NCBI GenBank assembly: GCA_963783865.1
Contig: CAWAPD010000001.1
Span: 868,001-932,000 of the forward strand
Length of the DNA: 64,000 nucleotides
Direction of reading: 5' to 3'
Source of the DNA: CAWAPD01 sp963783865
GTDB lineage: Bacteria > Actinomycetota > Thermoleophilia > UBA2241
Positions 17,252 through 24,900 of this stretch are shown here, one piece after another. The notes under the pieces were generated by a model. That model worked only from the letters and a program-made list of their open reading frames with translations. It made no database searches and was not told the DNA's origin. The position numbers and the translations under genes are program-made. Numbering within the stretch: the first letter of the stretch is position 1; the number at the start of each line of letters is the position of its first letter.

Positions 17252-17911
17252 ATGGCGTCGGTCAGGGGCGCGCTGGCGTGGATCGACAATCGGCTCGGCA
17301 CCGAAGAGCTGATGGAGGACCAGTTCAACCGCATCGTGCCGGTCCACGCCACCAACTACATCTACTGCTTCGGCGGCATCGCGTTCGTGCTGTTCATCAT
17401 CCTGGCGATCACCGGGATCCTGCTGGCCGTCTACTACCAGCCCACGCCCGAGGGCGCCTACCAGAGCGTGTTGAACATCTCGACCCACGTGCAGTTCGGC
17501 TGGTGGATCCGCTCGATCCACAAGTGGGCGGCCAGCGGCATGGTCCTGCTGGTCCTGATCCACATGCTGCGGGTGTTCTTCACGGGCGCCTACAAGCGCC
17601 CGCGCGAGATGAACTGGGTGACCGGCGTGGTGCTGCTTCTGCTCACCATGGGGTTCGGCTTCACGGGCTACCTGCTGCCCTGGGACCAGCGTGCCTATTG
17701 GGCCACCAAGGTCGGCACCGACATCGCCGGCTCCACGCCCCTGCTCGGTCACTTCCTGCTCGTGAGCCTGCGCGGCGGCGAGAACATCAGCGGCGCCACG
17801 CTGGGGCGGTTCTTCACGCTGCACGTGCTCGTGCTGCCGGTCGTCATCATCCTGCTCCTCGGCGGTCACTTCTGGATGATCCGTCGCCACGGCATCTCCG
17901 GACGACTCTAG
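17252..17911 (+). CDS. petB: Cytochrome b6-type N-terminal cytochrome b subunit
   Basis: Integral membrane cytochrome of 219 residues with four spans that binds two b haems. The haem-ligand histidines lie in RSIHKWAASGMVLLVLIHMLR and TLHVLVLP ... GGHFWMIRRHG. GFTGYLLPWDQRAYWAT is the conserved Q-site loop. ATG 17252 is supported by AGGAGG ten bases upstream; the longer frame starting further left overlaps the Rieske gene and is not needed. Length and split from subunit IV are as in b6f-type rather than fused bc1-type complexes. Confidence 0.94.
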   Translation: MASVRGALAWIDNRLGTEELMEDQFNRIVPVHATNYIYCFGGIAFVLFIILAITGILLAVYYQPTPEGAYQSVLNISTHVQFGWWIRSIHKWAASGMVLLVLIHMLRVFFTGAYKRPREMNWVTGVVLLLLTMGFGFTGYLLPWDQRAYWATKVGTDIAGSTPLLGHFLLVSLRGGENISGATLGRFFTLHVLVLPVVIILLLGGHFWMIRRHGISGRL

Positions 17912-17925
17912 GAGGAGGTGGACAC

Positions 17926-18372
17926 ATGCCGGACATCGTCGATCGGCCGCGCCAGCAGCACACCTCCCGCTACTACTGGGAACGCGAGCACGACCCGGAT
18001 GAGAAGTTCGTGCCGTACTTCTGGCTCGAGTTCACCTCGCAGGTGATGGTCTTCTTCCTGTTCCTGGCCGTGATGGGCGGCCTGGCGCTGCTGTGGCCCA
18101 ACGGTCTGGGCGAGCGCGCCAACGCCCTGGTCACGCCGGCGGGGACCAAGCCCGAGTGGTACTACCTGGCGCTGTTCCAGCTGCTCAAGATCATCCCCGA
18201 GGTCTGGGGGATCGTGATCTCGGGCCTGCTCGTGGTCGTGCTGTTCGCGCTGCCGTTCGTCGACCGCAGCGCCGAGCGCAACCCGCTGAAGAAGCCCGCG
18301 ACCACCGCCATCGCCGTCCTCATCATCCTGGCAGCCATCGGGTTGACCATCTGGGGAGCTGTGGCGAGATGA
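17926..18372 (+). CDS. petD: Cytochrome b6f-type subunit IV
   Basis: C-terminal half of split cytochrome b, 148 residues with three membrane spans. It carries PEWYYLALFQLLK, the PEWY quinol-oxidation loop, and LPFVDRSAERNP. ATG start with GGAGGAGGTG upstream; 14 bp after petB. The stop overlaps the start of the cytochrome c gene. A soluble N-terminal segment of about 38 residues is normal for the family. Confidence 0.92.
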   Translation: MPDIVDRPRQQHTSRYYWEREHDPDEKFVPYFWLEFTSQVMVFFLFLAVMGGLALLWPNGLGERANALVTPAGTKPEWYYLALFQLLKIIPEVWGIVISGLLVVVLFALPFVDRSAERNPLKKPATTAIAVLIILAAIGLTIWGAVAR

Positions 18373-19259
18373 AAGGGAGGACGATGAGGAAGATCCTCGC
18401 CCCGGGGCTGGGGGCCGCGGTGCTCGGCGCCTTGGCCACCGTGGCCGCCTGCGCCAGCCTGGCCACGCCGGAGGCGCCGAGCACCGCCTCGCCCAGCCCC
18501 GGGGCCACCGCCCCGGCCAACGTGAGCCAACAGGTCAAGGACGGCGCCACGCTCTACGTCGGCTTCGCCTGCGTGCGGTGCCACGCGCCCGATGGCGTCG
18601 GTGGCATCCCCAACCGCCTCAACGTGGGCGGCGACGACACGATCCCGCCGCTGAACAACACCTACCGCGACGCGAGCGAGCAGTTCGCCAACGCGCAGCA
18701 GATCACCCAGGTGATGATGGAGGGGAGCGTGGTCAGCAAGAAGCCGGGGGTGATCAACATGCCGTCGTGGAAGGGCGTCGTCAACGACCAGCAGGCGGCG
18801 GCGATCGCCGCCTACATCCTGGCCGGGTTCCCCCATACGGGCGCCACCTGGGACGCGGACCCCGCCAAGCCGAGCGACATCTACACCGCCTACGCCTGCA
18901 TCCAGTGCCACGGGCAGGTCGGGCCCAACCAGTCGCCCACGCCGGCGCCCAACCCCGACAGCGCCGACAAGACCGTGCCGCTGCTGCGCAATCCCGACGA
19001 CGACGCCTCGCTGGCCGAGTTCATGGACTTCATCATGAACGGGTCGGTCACGGCGCCGGGCAAGAAGGGCGAGCTGCTGATGCCGGCCTGGGGTCAGATC
19101 ATGAGCACCCAACAGGTGCAGGCGATCCTGCCGTACATCCAGGACGGGCCCAAGGCCAAGACGCTCAAGCCGCCGCCGGCCTACGCGCCGCTCCCGCTGG
19201 CGTCCGGAGCGCCGTCGGCGGCCGCGTCCGGGTCACCTTCGGCCTCGTCGAGCCCGTGA
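18369..19259 (+). CDS. Dihaem cytochrome c lipoprotein
   Basis: Electron carrier of 296 residues with two haem c motifs, CVRCH and CIQCH, in two cytochrome-c folds, each followed by a methionine-containing segment (VINMPSWKG and LLMPAWGQI) that offers an axial ligand. The N-terminus has a lipobox-like TVAACAS, so the protein is probably anchored outside the cell. Two starts are possible, ATG 18369 (overlapping petD by ATGA) and ATG 18384. It occupies the place of cytochrome f or c1 in this operon and is the likely electron acceptor from the Rieske protein. The tail is Ala/Ser/Pro-rich. Confidence 0.92.
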   Translation: MKGRTMRKILAPGLGAAVLGALATVAACASLATPEAPSTASPSPGATAPANVSQQVKDGATLYVGFACVRCHAPDGVGGIPNRLNVGGDDTIPPLNNTYRDASEQFANAQQITQVMMEGSVVSKKPGVINMPSWKGVVNDQQAAAIAAYILAGFPHTGATWDADPAKPSDIYTAYACIQCHGQVGPNQSPTPAPNPDSADKTVPLLRNPDDDASLAEFMDFIMNGSVTAPGKKGELLMPAWGQIMSTQQVQAILPYIQDGPKAKTLKPPPAYAPLPLASGAPSAAASGSPSASSSP

Positions 19260-19269
19260 GGTGGGTGGC

Positions 19270-19542
19270 ATGAGCCTGCTCGCCCAGATCCCGCTCTCGC
19301 CGCCGCTGCAGACGCGGCTGATCGCGCTGCTCGTGGTCGAGGTGGTGCTGCTGCTCGCCACCTTCCTCGTGTTCATCAAGTACGAGCAGCTGAAGAAGCT
19401 CTCGGTCGACGAGTGGTGGCAGCGCCGCAGCAAGTCCGGTCTGTCGCCACGCGTGAAGCGCATGATCCACGAGAGCGAGGAGCAGTACGCCGCCGAGAAG
19501 CGCGAGATCGACGGCGAGCAAGAGACGACCGGCGAGCGATAG
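19270..19542 (+). CDS. Small single-span membrane protein of the b6f-like operon
   Basis: Protein of 90 residues with one long hydrophobic segment (residues 15-37) and a charged, coiled-coil-like cytoplasmic tail (MIHESEEQYAAEKREIDGE). GTG 19261 is an alternative start in frame. It starts 10 bp after the cytochrome c gene, so it is likely part of the same transcript and may be an accessory subunit. Not recognised. Confidence 0.72.
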   Translation: MSLLAQIPLSPPLQTRLIALLVVEVVLLLATFLVFIKYEQLKKLSVDEWWQRRSKSGLSPRVKRMIHESEEQYAAEKREIDGEQETTGER

Positions 19543-19555
19543 CGCGAACGCAGAG

Positions 19556-19590
19556 GGGGCGGGGAGGCGGCGCAGCCGCCTCCCCGCCCC
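19556..19590. terminator. Terminator between the b6f-like operon and the convergent binding protein
   Basis: GGGGCGGGGAGGCGGC (19556-19571), loop GCA, exact complement (19575-19590), then TTCGTTC. It can serve both strands. Confidence 0.75.
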
Positions 19591-19620
19591 TTCGTTCATC
19601 AGACGTTCAGTCCGCCGCGC

Positions 19621-21162
19621 TCATTCCTCGATCCACAGCCCCAGCGGGTCGATCAGGTAGACGGGGTGCAGGTAGAACCCGCCGACGCGGGCTGAGCGGA
19701 CGGTCGTGCGCTTCGGCGCGAAGAGCGGCGCGTACGGCGCCTCGTCCATGATCAGGCGCTGCATGTCGACGAAACGGGCCAGCCGGGCGGCCGGGTCGGT
19801 CGCGAGCCGGGCCTCGGACAGCATCCTGTCGAGCTGGGGGCTCGACCAGAAGCTGCTGTTCACGGCGCTGCCCTTGCCGCACAAGGGCATGACCCAGTCG
19901 GCGGGGTCGGGGAAGTCGACCCACCAGGCCATGTAGCCCATGGTCAACGTCCGCGGCGTCGACTGCAAGGTGGCGTAGGAGGTGCTCGCCATGGGGTGGA
20001 CGTCGGCGCTGATGCCTATCGCCGCGAGGTCGTCCCGCACCGATTCCATGACCTGCGGGTCGGGGTCGATGTTGTCGGTGTACAGCCTGGTCTCGAAGCC
20101 GCCGGCGAGCCCGGCCTCGGCGAGCAGCTCCTTCGCCCGCTCCGGGTCGTACCCGTAGAACCGCGCCTCCGGGTCGTGACCGGGCATACCCGGCGGATAG
20201 AACTGATAGAGGGGCTCGGCGCCTCCGGCCAGGACCCGCACCAGCTTCTCGCGGTCGATCGCCCACGAGATCGCCTGGCGCACCTTCACGTTGTCGAGCG
20301 GCGGCAGCGCGACGTTCATGAACAGCAGGATGCTTGCGATCTGGGGGGCCGAGTGGACCAGCGGGCGCGTCTCGGGGTCTTCGGTCAGCTCGTCGATGGC
20401 GGCAGGCGGCACGCCGTCGCCCAGGCCGTCGACCTCGCCGTGGCGCCAAAGGTCGAGGGCCGTGGCCGGCGAGTAGACGCAGAACCGGACCGCGTCCAGG
20501 TACGGCAGGCCCTCCTCCCAGTAGGACGGGTGGCGCCGCAGGACGACCTCGCGCCGCGGCTGGCTCGAGTCGAACATGAAGGGCCCCGTCCCCAGCGGAT
20601 GCTTGCCGAAGTCCGCACCCCAGCGGAGCACCCACTCCTTGGGCACCACGTCACAGAAGTCCATGGCGAGGACGTTCAGGAAGGACGGGTCGGGCTGGTC
20701 GAGCCGGATCCGCAGCGTGTGGGGGTCGACCGCCTCGAGCCCCTCGATGTGGTCGCAGCGGCCGTCGTTGAAGGCCTCGGCTCCGACGATCCCCAGGTAG
20801 AAGTCGGTGGCCGGGGCGAGCGGGCAGCGCCGCGGGTCCATCATGCGCTCGATGCTGTACACGAAGTCGTCGGCCGTCACCTCGCGGTTGACGGGTGGGT
20901 GGAACCGGACGCCCGGGCGGATCTTGACGGTGATCGTGCGGCCGCCCTCGGTCAGGCCGCCGTTCGACGCCGTCGGCAACTCCAGCGCGAGGCACGGCTC
21001 CAGCTGGGTGCCGCTCGCGTCGGCGGCGGCGGCGTAGCGGAACAGGCCCTGGAACATGGCGTGGACGACTGCGACGTCGGTGATCTCCCAGGTGATCGCC
21101 GGATCGAGGCTGATCGGCGGGGCCTGGTAGGCGAGGGTCAGCGTCCCTCCGCGACTCGGCAT
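19621..21162 (-). CDS. Peptide/opine-type ABC substrate-binding protein (SBP_bac_5), no signal peptide seen
   Basis: Extracellular-type solute-binding protein family 5, 513 residues. It begins GGTLTLAYQAPPISLDPA, the usual start of the mature domain, and continues with HPLGTGPFMFDSSQP, VRQAISWAIDREKLVRVL, GYDPERAKELLAEAGL and MDEAPYAPLFAPKRT. The ATG at 21162 lies 2 bp after the fabI stop and gives no signal peptide; no downstream or upstream start in frame adds one. Either the protein stays in the cell, or secretion depends on something not seen here. No permease or ATPase genes accompany it. Ends in a shared terminator. Confidence 0.85.
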   Translation of the reverse strand: MPSRGGTLTLAYQAPPISLDPAITWEITDVAVVHAMFQGLFRYAAAADASGTQLEPCLALELPTASNGGLTEGGRTITVKIRPGVRFHPPVNREVTADDFVYSIERMMDPRRCPLAPATDFYLGIVGAEAFNDGRCDHIEGLEAVDPHTLRIRLDQPDPSFLNVLAMDFCDVVPKEWVLRWGADFGKHPLGTGPFMFDSSQPRREVVLRRHPSYWEEGLPYLDAVRFCVYSPATALDLWRHGEVDGLGDGVPPAAIDELTEDPETRPLVHSAPQIASILLFMNVALPPLDNVKVRQAISWAIDREKLVRVLAGGAEPLYQFYPPGMPGHDPEARFYGYDPERAKELLAEAGLAGGFETRLYTDNIDPDPQVMESVRDDLAAIGISADVHPMASTSYATLQSTPRTLTMGYMAWWVDFPDPADWVMPLCGKGSAVNSSFWSSPQLDRMLSEARLATDPAARLARFVDMQRLIMDEAPYAPLFAPKRTTVRSARVGGFYLHPVYLIDPLGLWIEE

Positions 21163-21164
21163 GG

Positions 21165-21932
21165 TCAAGTCACCGCGTGGGCGCCGGCGTCGACGTAGAG
21201 GATCTCGCCGGTCACCGCCCGCGCCAGGTCGGAGAGCAGGAACACGGTCGCGTCGGCGACCTCCTCGGCGGTGACGTTGCGGCGCAACGGGGTGTGCGTC
21301 TCGAGAAGGTCGAGCATGCCGGCGAAGTCCTTGATGCTGCGCGCGGCGACGGTGTGGATGGGGCCGGCCGAGACCGCGTTCACGCGGATCTCGGCCGGCC
21401 CCAGGTCGGCCGCCAGGTAGCGCACGCTCGACTCGAGCGACGCCTTCGCCGGTCCCATCACGTTGTAGTTGGGGATCACGCGGTGCGAGCCCGCGTAGGT
21501 CATGGTGACGATCGAGCCGCCCCGCATCATCAGCCGCCGCGCCTCTCGCGAAGCGGCGATCAGGCTGTAGGCGCTGACGTCGTTGGCCACGGCGTAGCCC
21601 TCTCGGGTCGTCTCGACGAAGCTGCCCTGCAGATCGTGGGCCGGAGCGTAGGCGATGCTGTGGACGAGGCCGTGCAGCACAGGCATCCGCTTGCCGAGCT
21701 TCTTCATCGCCTTGGCGATGGCGTCGTCGCTGCTCACGTCGCACTCGATCAGGGGCACGTCGCCGAGCTCGGCGGCGAGCTTCTCGAGCCGCGGGCGCAC
21801 GCGCTCCGACTGGTAGGTGAGCGCCAGGCGCCCACTTTGGGCCACGACTGCGCGCGCCACCGCCCACGCGATGCTGCGCTGGTTGGCGACCCCCATGACG
21901 AGCACGTTCCTGTCGGTCAGCAGACCCGGCAT
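21165..21932 (-). CDS. fabI: Enoyl-[acyl-carrier-protein] reductase (NADH)
   Basis: Short-chain dehydrogenase of 255 residues performing the last step of fatty-acid elongation. It has the FabI cofactor pattern VLVMGVANQRSIAWAVA, ECDVSSDDAI, HSIAYAPA and the catalytic Tyr156-x6-Lys163 pair in YNVMGPAKASLE. The C-terminal DAGAHAVT is truncated only slightly relative to typical FabI. ATG 21932 fits the family start; a longer reading exists but is not needed. Transcribed with the downstream binding-protein gene. Confidence 0.94.
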   Translation of the reverse strand: MPGLLTDRNVLVMGVANQRSIAWAVARAVVAQSGRLALTYQSERVRPRLEKLAAELGDVPLIECDVSSDDAIAKAMKKLGKRMPVLHGLVHSIAYAPAHDLQGSFVETTREGYAVANDVSAYSLIAASREARRLMMRGGSIVTMTYAGSHRVIPNYNVMGPAKASLESSVRYLAADLGPAEIRVNAVSAGPIHTVAARSIKDFAGMLDLLETHTPLRRNVTAEEVADATVFLLSDLARAVTGEILYVDAGAHAVT

Positions 21933-22060
21933 GGTCCCGGTTATACATCGTCGGGGTGGGCGGCCGCCACTCGGCCGCCCGGCGCCGGCGGGCCGCCTCC
22001 GACTGAAGGAGCGGGCCCTGGCGAGGCGAACACCACGCTGCACCGACCGGGAGGAGCCAC

Positions 22061-22153
22061 ATGGAGCCACGCGTGCACGCAGCGGCCGCGACGCTGGTCT
22101 CGTCGCTGGTCGTGGCGATGCTGGTGGTGGCCGTCCTGGTCGGTGTCCACTAG
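22061..22153 (+). CDS. Possible 30-residue single-span membrane peptide
   Basis: Short reading frame: a charged start MEPRVHA, then an uninterrupted hydrophobic stretch (about residues 8-29) and stop. GGGAGGAG lies 4 bases before the ATG. It fills part of the 348-bp space between fabI and the next lipoprotein gene; the space also holds a GGGCGGCCG/CGGCCGCCC hairpin (21959-21981). A real small membrane peptide is plausible but unproven. Confidence 0.4.
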   Translation: MEPRVHAAAATLVSSLVVAMLVVAVLVGVH

Positions 22154-22280
22154 GCCGTCGCGAGGGACCGCGCCACGCCTGGCATCCGCCGAGTCTGTCC
22201 GCGCGTCAGTCGGCTGGGGCTACAGGCCCCGGGCGGACCGGACGATAGGACCACCGTCCGACGGTCGGTAGGGAGGGGTC

Positions 22281-22664
22281 ATGACAAGGCGCATCACCAG
22301 GCCCATCCCCGCGGGTGTCGTGCTCGTCGTCGCGCTGGCGGTCCTGCTGGCGACGACGCTCGGCGCCTGCGGCAGCAACGACAAGTGGGCCGGCACGTGG
22401 GTCGACGTCAAGCAGCCGAGCCAGGGGTTCGTGGTCAAGGCGAACGGCGACGGCACCTACCACGTCGCCGATCCCGACGGCAAGAACGGGTTCACGGCCG
22501 CCGTGGCCGCCGACGGCTCCCTGCAGGGCAAGATCGACCTGACGAGCATGGGCGCCCCCGGCAAGTCGGCCGACATGACGCTGACGCGGATGAGCAACGG
22601 CCACCTCACGTTCGTGCTGGCGGCCGGCGGTCAGAAGGTCACGTACGAGTTGAAGAAGAAGTAG
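22281..22664 (+). CDS. Small hypothetical lipoprotein
   Basis: Secreted lipoprotein of 127 residues: basic start, hydrophobic core, lipobox LGACGS, then a compact beta-rich domain (WAGTWVDVKQPSQGFVVKAN, GTYHVADPDG, SLQGKIDLTS, LTFVLAAGGQKVTYELKKK). The pattern resembles lipocalin-like or copper-resistance-type small beta barrels, but no family is recognised. Strong SD GGGAGGGG before the ATG. The last 26 bp overlap the convergent methyltransferase. Confidence 0.75.
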   Translation: MTRRITRPIPAGVVLVVALAVLLATTLGACGSNDKWAGTWVDVKQPSQGFVVKANGDGTYHVADPDGKNGFTAAVAADGSLQGKIDLTSMGAPGKSADMTLTRMSNGHLTFVLAAGGQKVTYELKKK

Positions 22665-23307
22665 CCGCCGGCGACGCGCCGCCCTTGCGCCCGACCAGCA
22701 GGTACTGGCGGGCGACGTAGCCGCGGAACACGTACAGCGACAACACAAGTGACAGGGTCCTGAGGGCGCGGTAGCGCGTGTAGTAGGGCTCCAGCCGCTC
22801 GACCGTCAGACCCGCGCCCTGGAACAGCGCCACCATCTCGCCCGGCGCGAAGAACCGCAGGTGCGTGCGGTCGAAGATCCCCGAGTCGTTGCGCGGCCAG
22901 CGCCGCATGACCAGGTTGGCGATGACCCAGACGTGGGCCACATTGGGGATCGAGGCCACCACCACGCCGCCCGGCGCGACCAGGGCGACGAGCCGGCCAA
23001 GCACGGCGTCGGGGTCGGCCATGTGCTCGAGCACGTCGACGGCCAGGACGGCGTCGAACGGCTCGTCGCCCAGGACCGCCGGGTCGAAGGTCGCCAGGTC
23101 GCCCTGCAGGACCAGGTCCAGCCGCTCGCGGGCCCGGGCGGCGGCCGCCGCGTCGAGCTCCACCCCGACGACCTCGCGAGCCCCGGCGCGCTTGGCGAGC
23201 TCGCCGTTGCGGCCGCCGCCGCAGCCGGCGTCGAGGATGCGCAGGCCACGGGGGTCGAACAGCTCCAGAAGGGCCGGCTTGGCGTCGTCGTAGTAGTCGC
23301 GCGGCAT
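22639..23307 (-). CDS. Class I SAM-dependent methyltransferase
   Basis: Methyltransferase of 222 residues. SAM-binding motif I is LRILDAGCGGGRNGELAKRAG, followed by VVGVELD, the acidic GDLATF and motif IV FDAVLAVDVLEHM, then APGGVVVASIPNVAH. The C-terminal RYRALRTLSLVLSLYVFRGYVARQYLLV is hydrophobic and typical of UbiG/BioC-like or polysaccharide-modifying enzymes with a membrane-associating tail. Substrate unknown. ATG start. Confidence 0.88.
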   Translation of the reverse strand: MPRDYYDDAKPALLELFDPRGLRILDAGCGGGRNGELAKRAGAREVVGVELDAAAAARARERLDLVLQGDLATFDPAVLGDEPFDAVLAVDVLEHMADPDAVLGRLVALVAPGGVVVASIPNVAHVWVIANLVMRRWPRNDSGIFDRTHLRFFAPGEMVALFQGAGLTVERLEPYYTRYRALRTLSLVLSLYVFRGYVARQYLLVGRKGGASPAATSSSTRT

Positions 23308-23329
23308 GCGCGCAGTCTACGACGGCGGA

Positions 23330-24151
23330 CTAGGGCAGCGACAGTGCCCGGGGGTCGACGCTCACCGGCAGCGCCACGACCATCGCCGGCGAGCCTTGGT
23401 AGGAGTAGACCGCTCCCGCCGTCGGTGAGGGTATCGGCGCCGCCGGCTGGCTCGTCCCTCCCGGCGACTCCGACTCGCCCACGCGTGCGGCGGGCCTCAG
23501 ATACACGACCTGCAAGCTGCCGAGCGCCGGCGCCTGCACCGTGGAGCTCACCGACAGCACGAACCGGCCGCTCAAGTCGCCCTTGAGCGAGCGGACGACG
23601 GTGAACACCTGGCGCCGGGCGGCAGGACTTGCACCCGTGACCTTCCCCGCTCGGGCGACGACCACGTCGCCGTACCCCGACGCCGGCAGGAGCGAGGGGC
23701 TCGTCTCGCCCCTGTACGCGCCGTCGGCGGCGCCGCCCGCGCCGGTCACGGCATTGGAGCCGGGCGCCAGGGCCGGGCCCTTCTCGCTCGTGCCGGTCGT
23801 GCTCGTGTGGAGCGGGCCGGCCACGACGACCGCCGCGATCGCGGCGACGACCGCCGCAGCGGCGAGGGCGGCGGTGAGGCGCCGGCGCGTCCAGCGCCGG
23901 CGCCCCGCCGCCGCCCCGTCGAAGTACGGCCGCAGCCGCGTCCACCGGGGGTCGCCGGGATCGGTGTCGGCGGCCACCACCGGCGCGGCCGTGCGCAGGC
24001 GGCCGCCGACGGCGTCGAGATCGCGCTGCACCGCCGCCAGCCGCTCGCGCAGCCGGGCGTCGCCCTCGAGCGCCCGAGTCAACTCGGGGTCGTCGTCCAG
24101 GGCGAGGGCGTAGCTCAGCAGCCTGTCGTCGTCGAACCTGTCGGGGCTCAT
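23330..24151 (-). CDS. Probable anti-sigma factor, single-span membrane protein
   Basis: Protein of 273 residues whose ATG overlaps the stop of the ECF sigma gene (ATGA), the usual arrangement of a sigma and its regulator. Residues 1-65 are a cytoplasmic helical segment (ALEGDARLRERLAAVQRDLDAVG), then a basic patch RRRWTRRRLTAAL and one membrane span of about 25 residues. The outer part is Gly/Ser/Pro-rich with beta-strand character. No HXXXCXXC zinc motif, so it is not a ZAS-type anti-sigma factor. Role inferred from context. Confidence 0.7.
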   Translation of the reverse strand: MSPDRFDDDRLLSYALALDDDPELTRALEGDARLRERLAAVQRDLDAVGGRLRTAAPVVAADTDPGDPRWTRLRPYFDGAAAGRRRWTRRRLTAALAAAAVVAAIAAVVVAGPLHTSTTGTSEKGPALAPGSNAVTGAGGAADGAYRGETSPSLLPASGYGDVVVARAGKVTGASPAARRQVFTVVRSLKGDLSGRFVLSVSSTVQAPALGSLQVVYLRPAARVGESESPGGTSQPAAPIPSPTAGAVYSYQGSPAMVVALPVSVDPRALSLP

Positions 24152-24696
24152 CGGACCCTCACATCGTCGGCGGCGCCGGCCGCCGTCAGCGACTCGCGCA
24201 GCCGGGCCATGGCCGTGTGCAGGCGGGACTTCACGGTGCCGATCGGCACCTCCTGGCAGGCGGCGATCTCCTCGAGCGAGAAGTCGGCGAAGAAGCGCAA
24301 CGCCACGGTCTCGCGGAACTCCGGGCCGAGCTCGGCCAGCGCCGCCCGCAGGGCGGGGTCGCCGCCGGGCTCGGGATCGACGGCCGCCACGTCGGCGGGC
24401 GCGACCGCCTGGAGGCGGCGAAGGACCCCCTGGCGGGTCCGACGCCGCCTCCCCAGGTCGCGCCCGGTGTTCAGGATCACACGGTAGAACCAGCCCAAGA
24501 AGGTCTCTTCTCTCGGCAGACTGGCCCGGAACACCTTGACGAACACCTCCTGCACGCCCTCGTCGATGTCATCGCACATGCCTTGCAGGTAGAGGATCTC
24601 GCGCACGCGCGGAGCGTAGCGGCGGAACAGCTCCGCCCGCGCCTCTGGCTGACCACGGCGCAACCGTTCGAGCAGGCCGGGCGGCAGTTCTTCGAT
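24148..24696 (-). CDS. ECF-type RNA polymerase sigma factor
   Basis: Sigma-70 family extracytoplasmic-function factor, about 182 residues. Region 2 is LLERLRRGQPEARAELFRRYAPRVREILYLQG ... DIDEGVQEVFVKVFRAS ... GWFYRVILNTGRDLGRRRR; region 4 is LGPEFRETVALRFFADFSLEEIAACQEVPIGTVKSRLHTAMARLR. The start is unusual. A promoter (TATACT at 24765-24760) lies inside the longest frame, which begins at GTG 24825, and the only codon at the right distance from a good SD (GGAGG, 24707-24703) is ATC at 24696. TTG 24663 would remove part of helix 1. Regulates unknown genes; paired with the following membrane protein. Confidence 0.85.
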   Translation of the reverse strand: MEELPPGLLERLRRGQPEARAELFRRYAPRVREILYLQGMCDDIDEGVQEVFVKVFRASLPREETFLGWFYRVILNTGRDLGRRRRTRQGVLRRLQAVAPADVAAVDPEPGGDPALRAALAELGPEFRETVALRFFADFSLEEIAACQEVPIGTVKSRLHTAMARLRESLTAAGAADDVRVR

Positions 24697-24759
24697 CCTC
24701 GTCCTCCAGGCGAGAGACGCGGCCTCCGCGCGGGGGGTTCGCGGGGCCCGGACGGCGAA

Positions 24760-24787
24760 AGTATAGCGCGGCGCAGAACCGTGCAAC
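24760..24787 (-). promoter_or_regulatory. Promoter of the sigma/anti-sigma operon
   Basis: Minus strand: GTTGCA (24787-24782), 16-bp spacer, TATACT (24765-24760). The transcript would start near 24752 with a leader of about 55 bases containing GGAGG. Confidence 0.5.
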
Positions 24788-24816
24788 GGGCGCTCGAAAC
24801 GAGGGTGGGCGAAAGC

Positions 24817-24844
24817 TAAAGCCACGACCCTCGAACGCCGATGC
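24817..24844 (+). promoter_or_regulatory. Sigma-28 (FliA/SigD)-like promoter of the chemosensory operon
   Basis: TAAA at 24817-24820, 16-bp spacer, GCCGATGC at 24837-24844. The motility sigma consensus is TAAA then GCCGATAA/T at a similar distance. The start point would be about 24851, 50 bases before cheW. Confidence 0.5.
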
Positions 24845-24900
24845 TGAACGAGCCGAGGCCGCGCAGGCGGTCCGACGCGATGCGGGGAGCTGGGTGCGCG

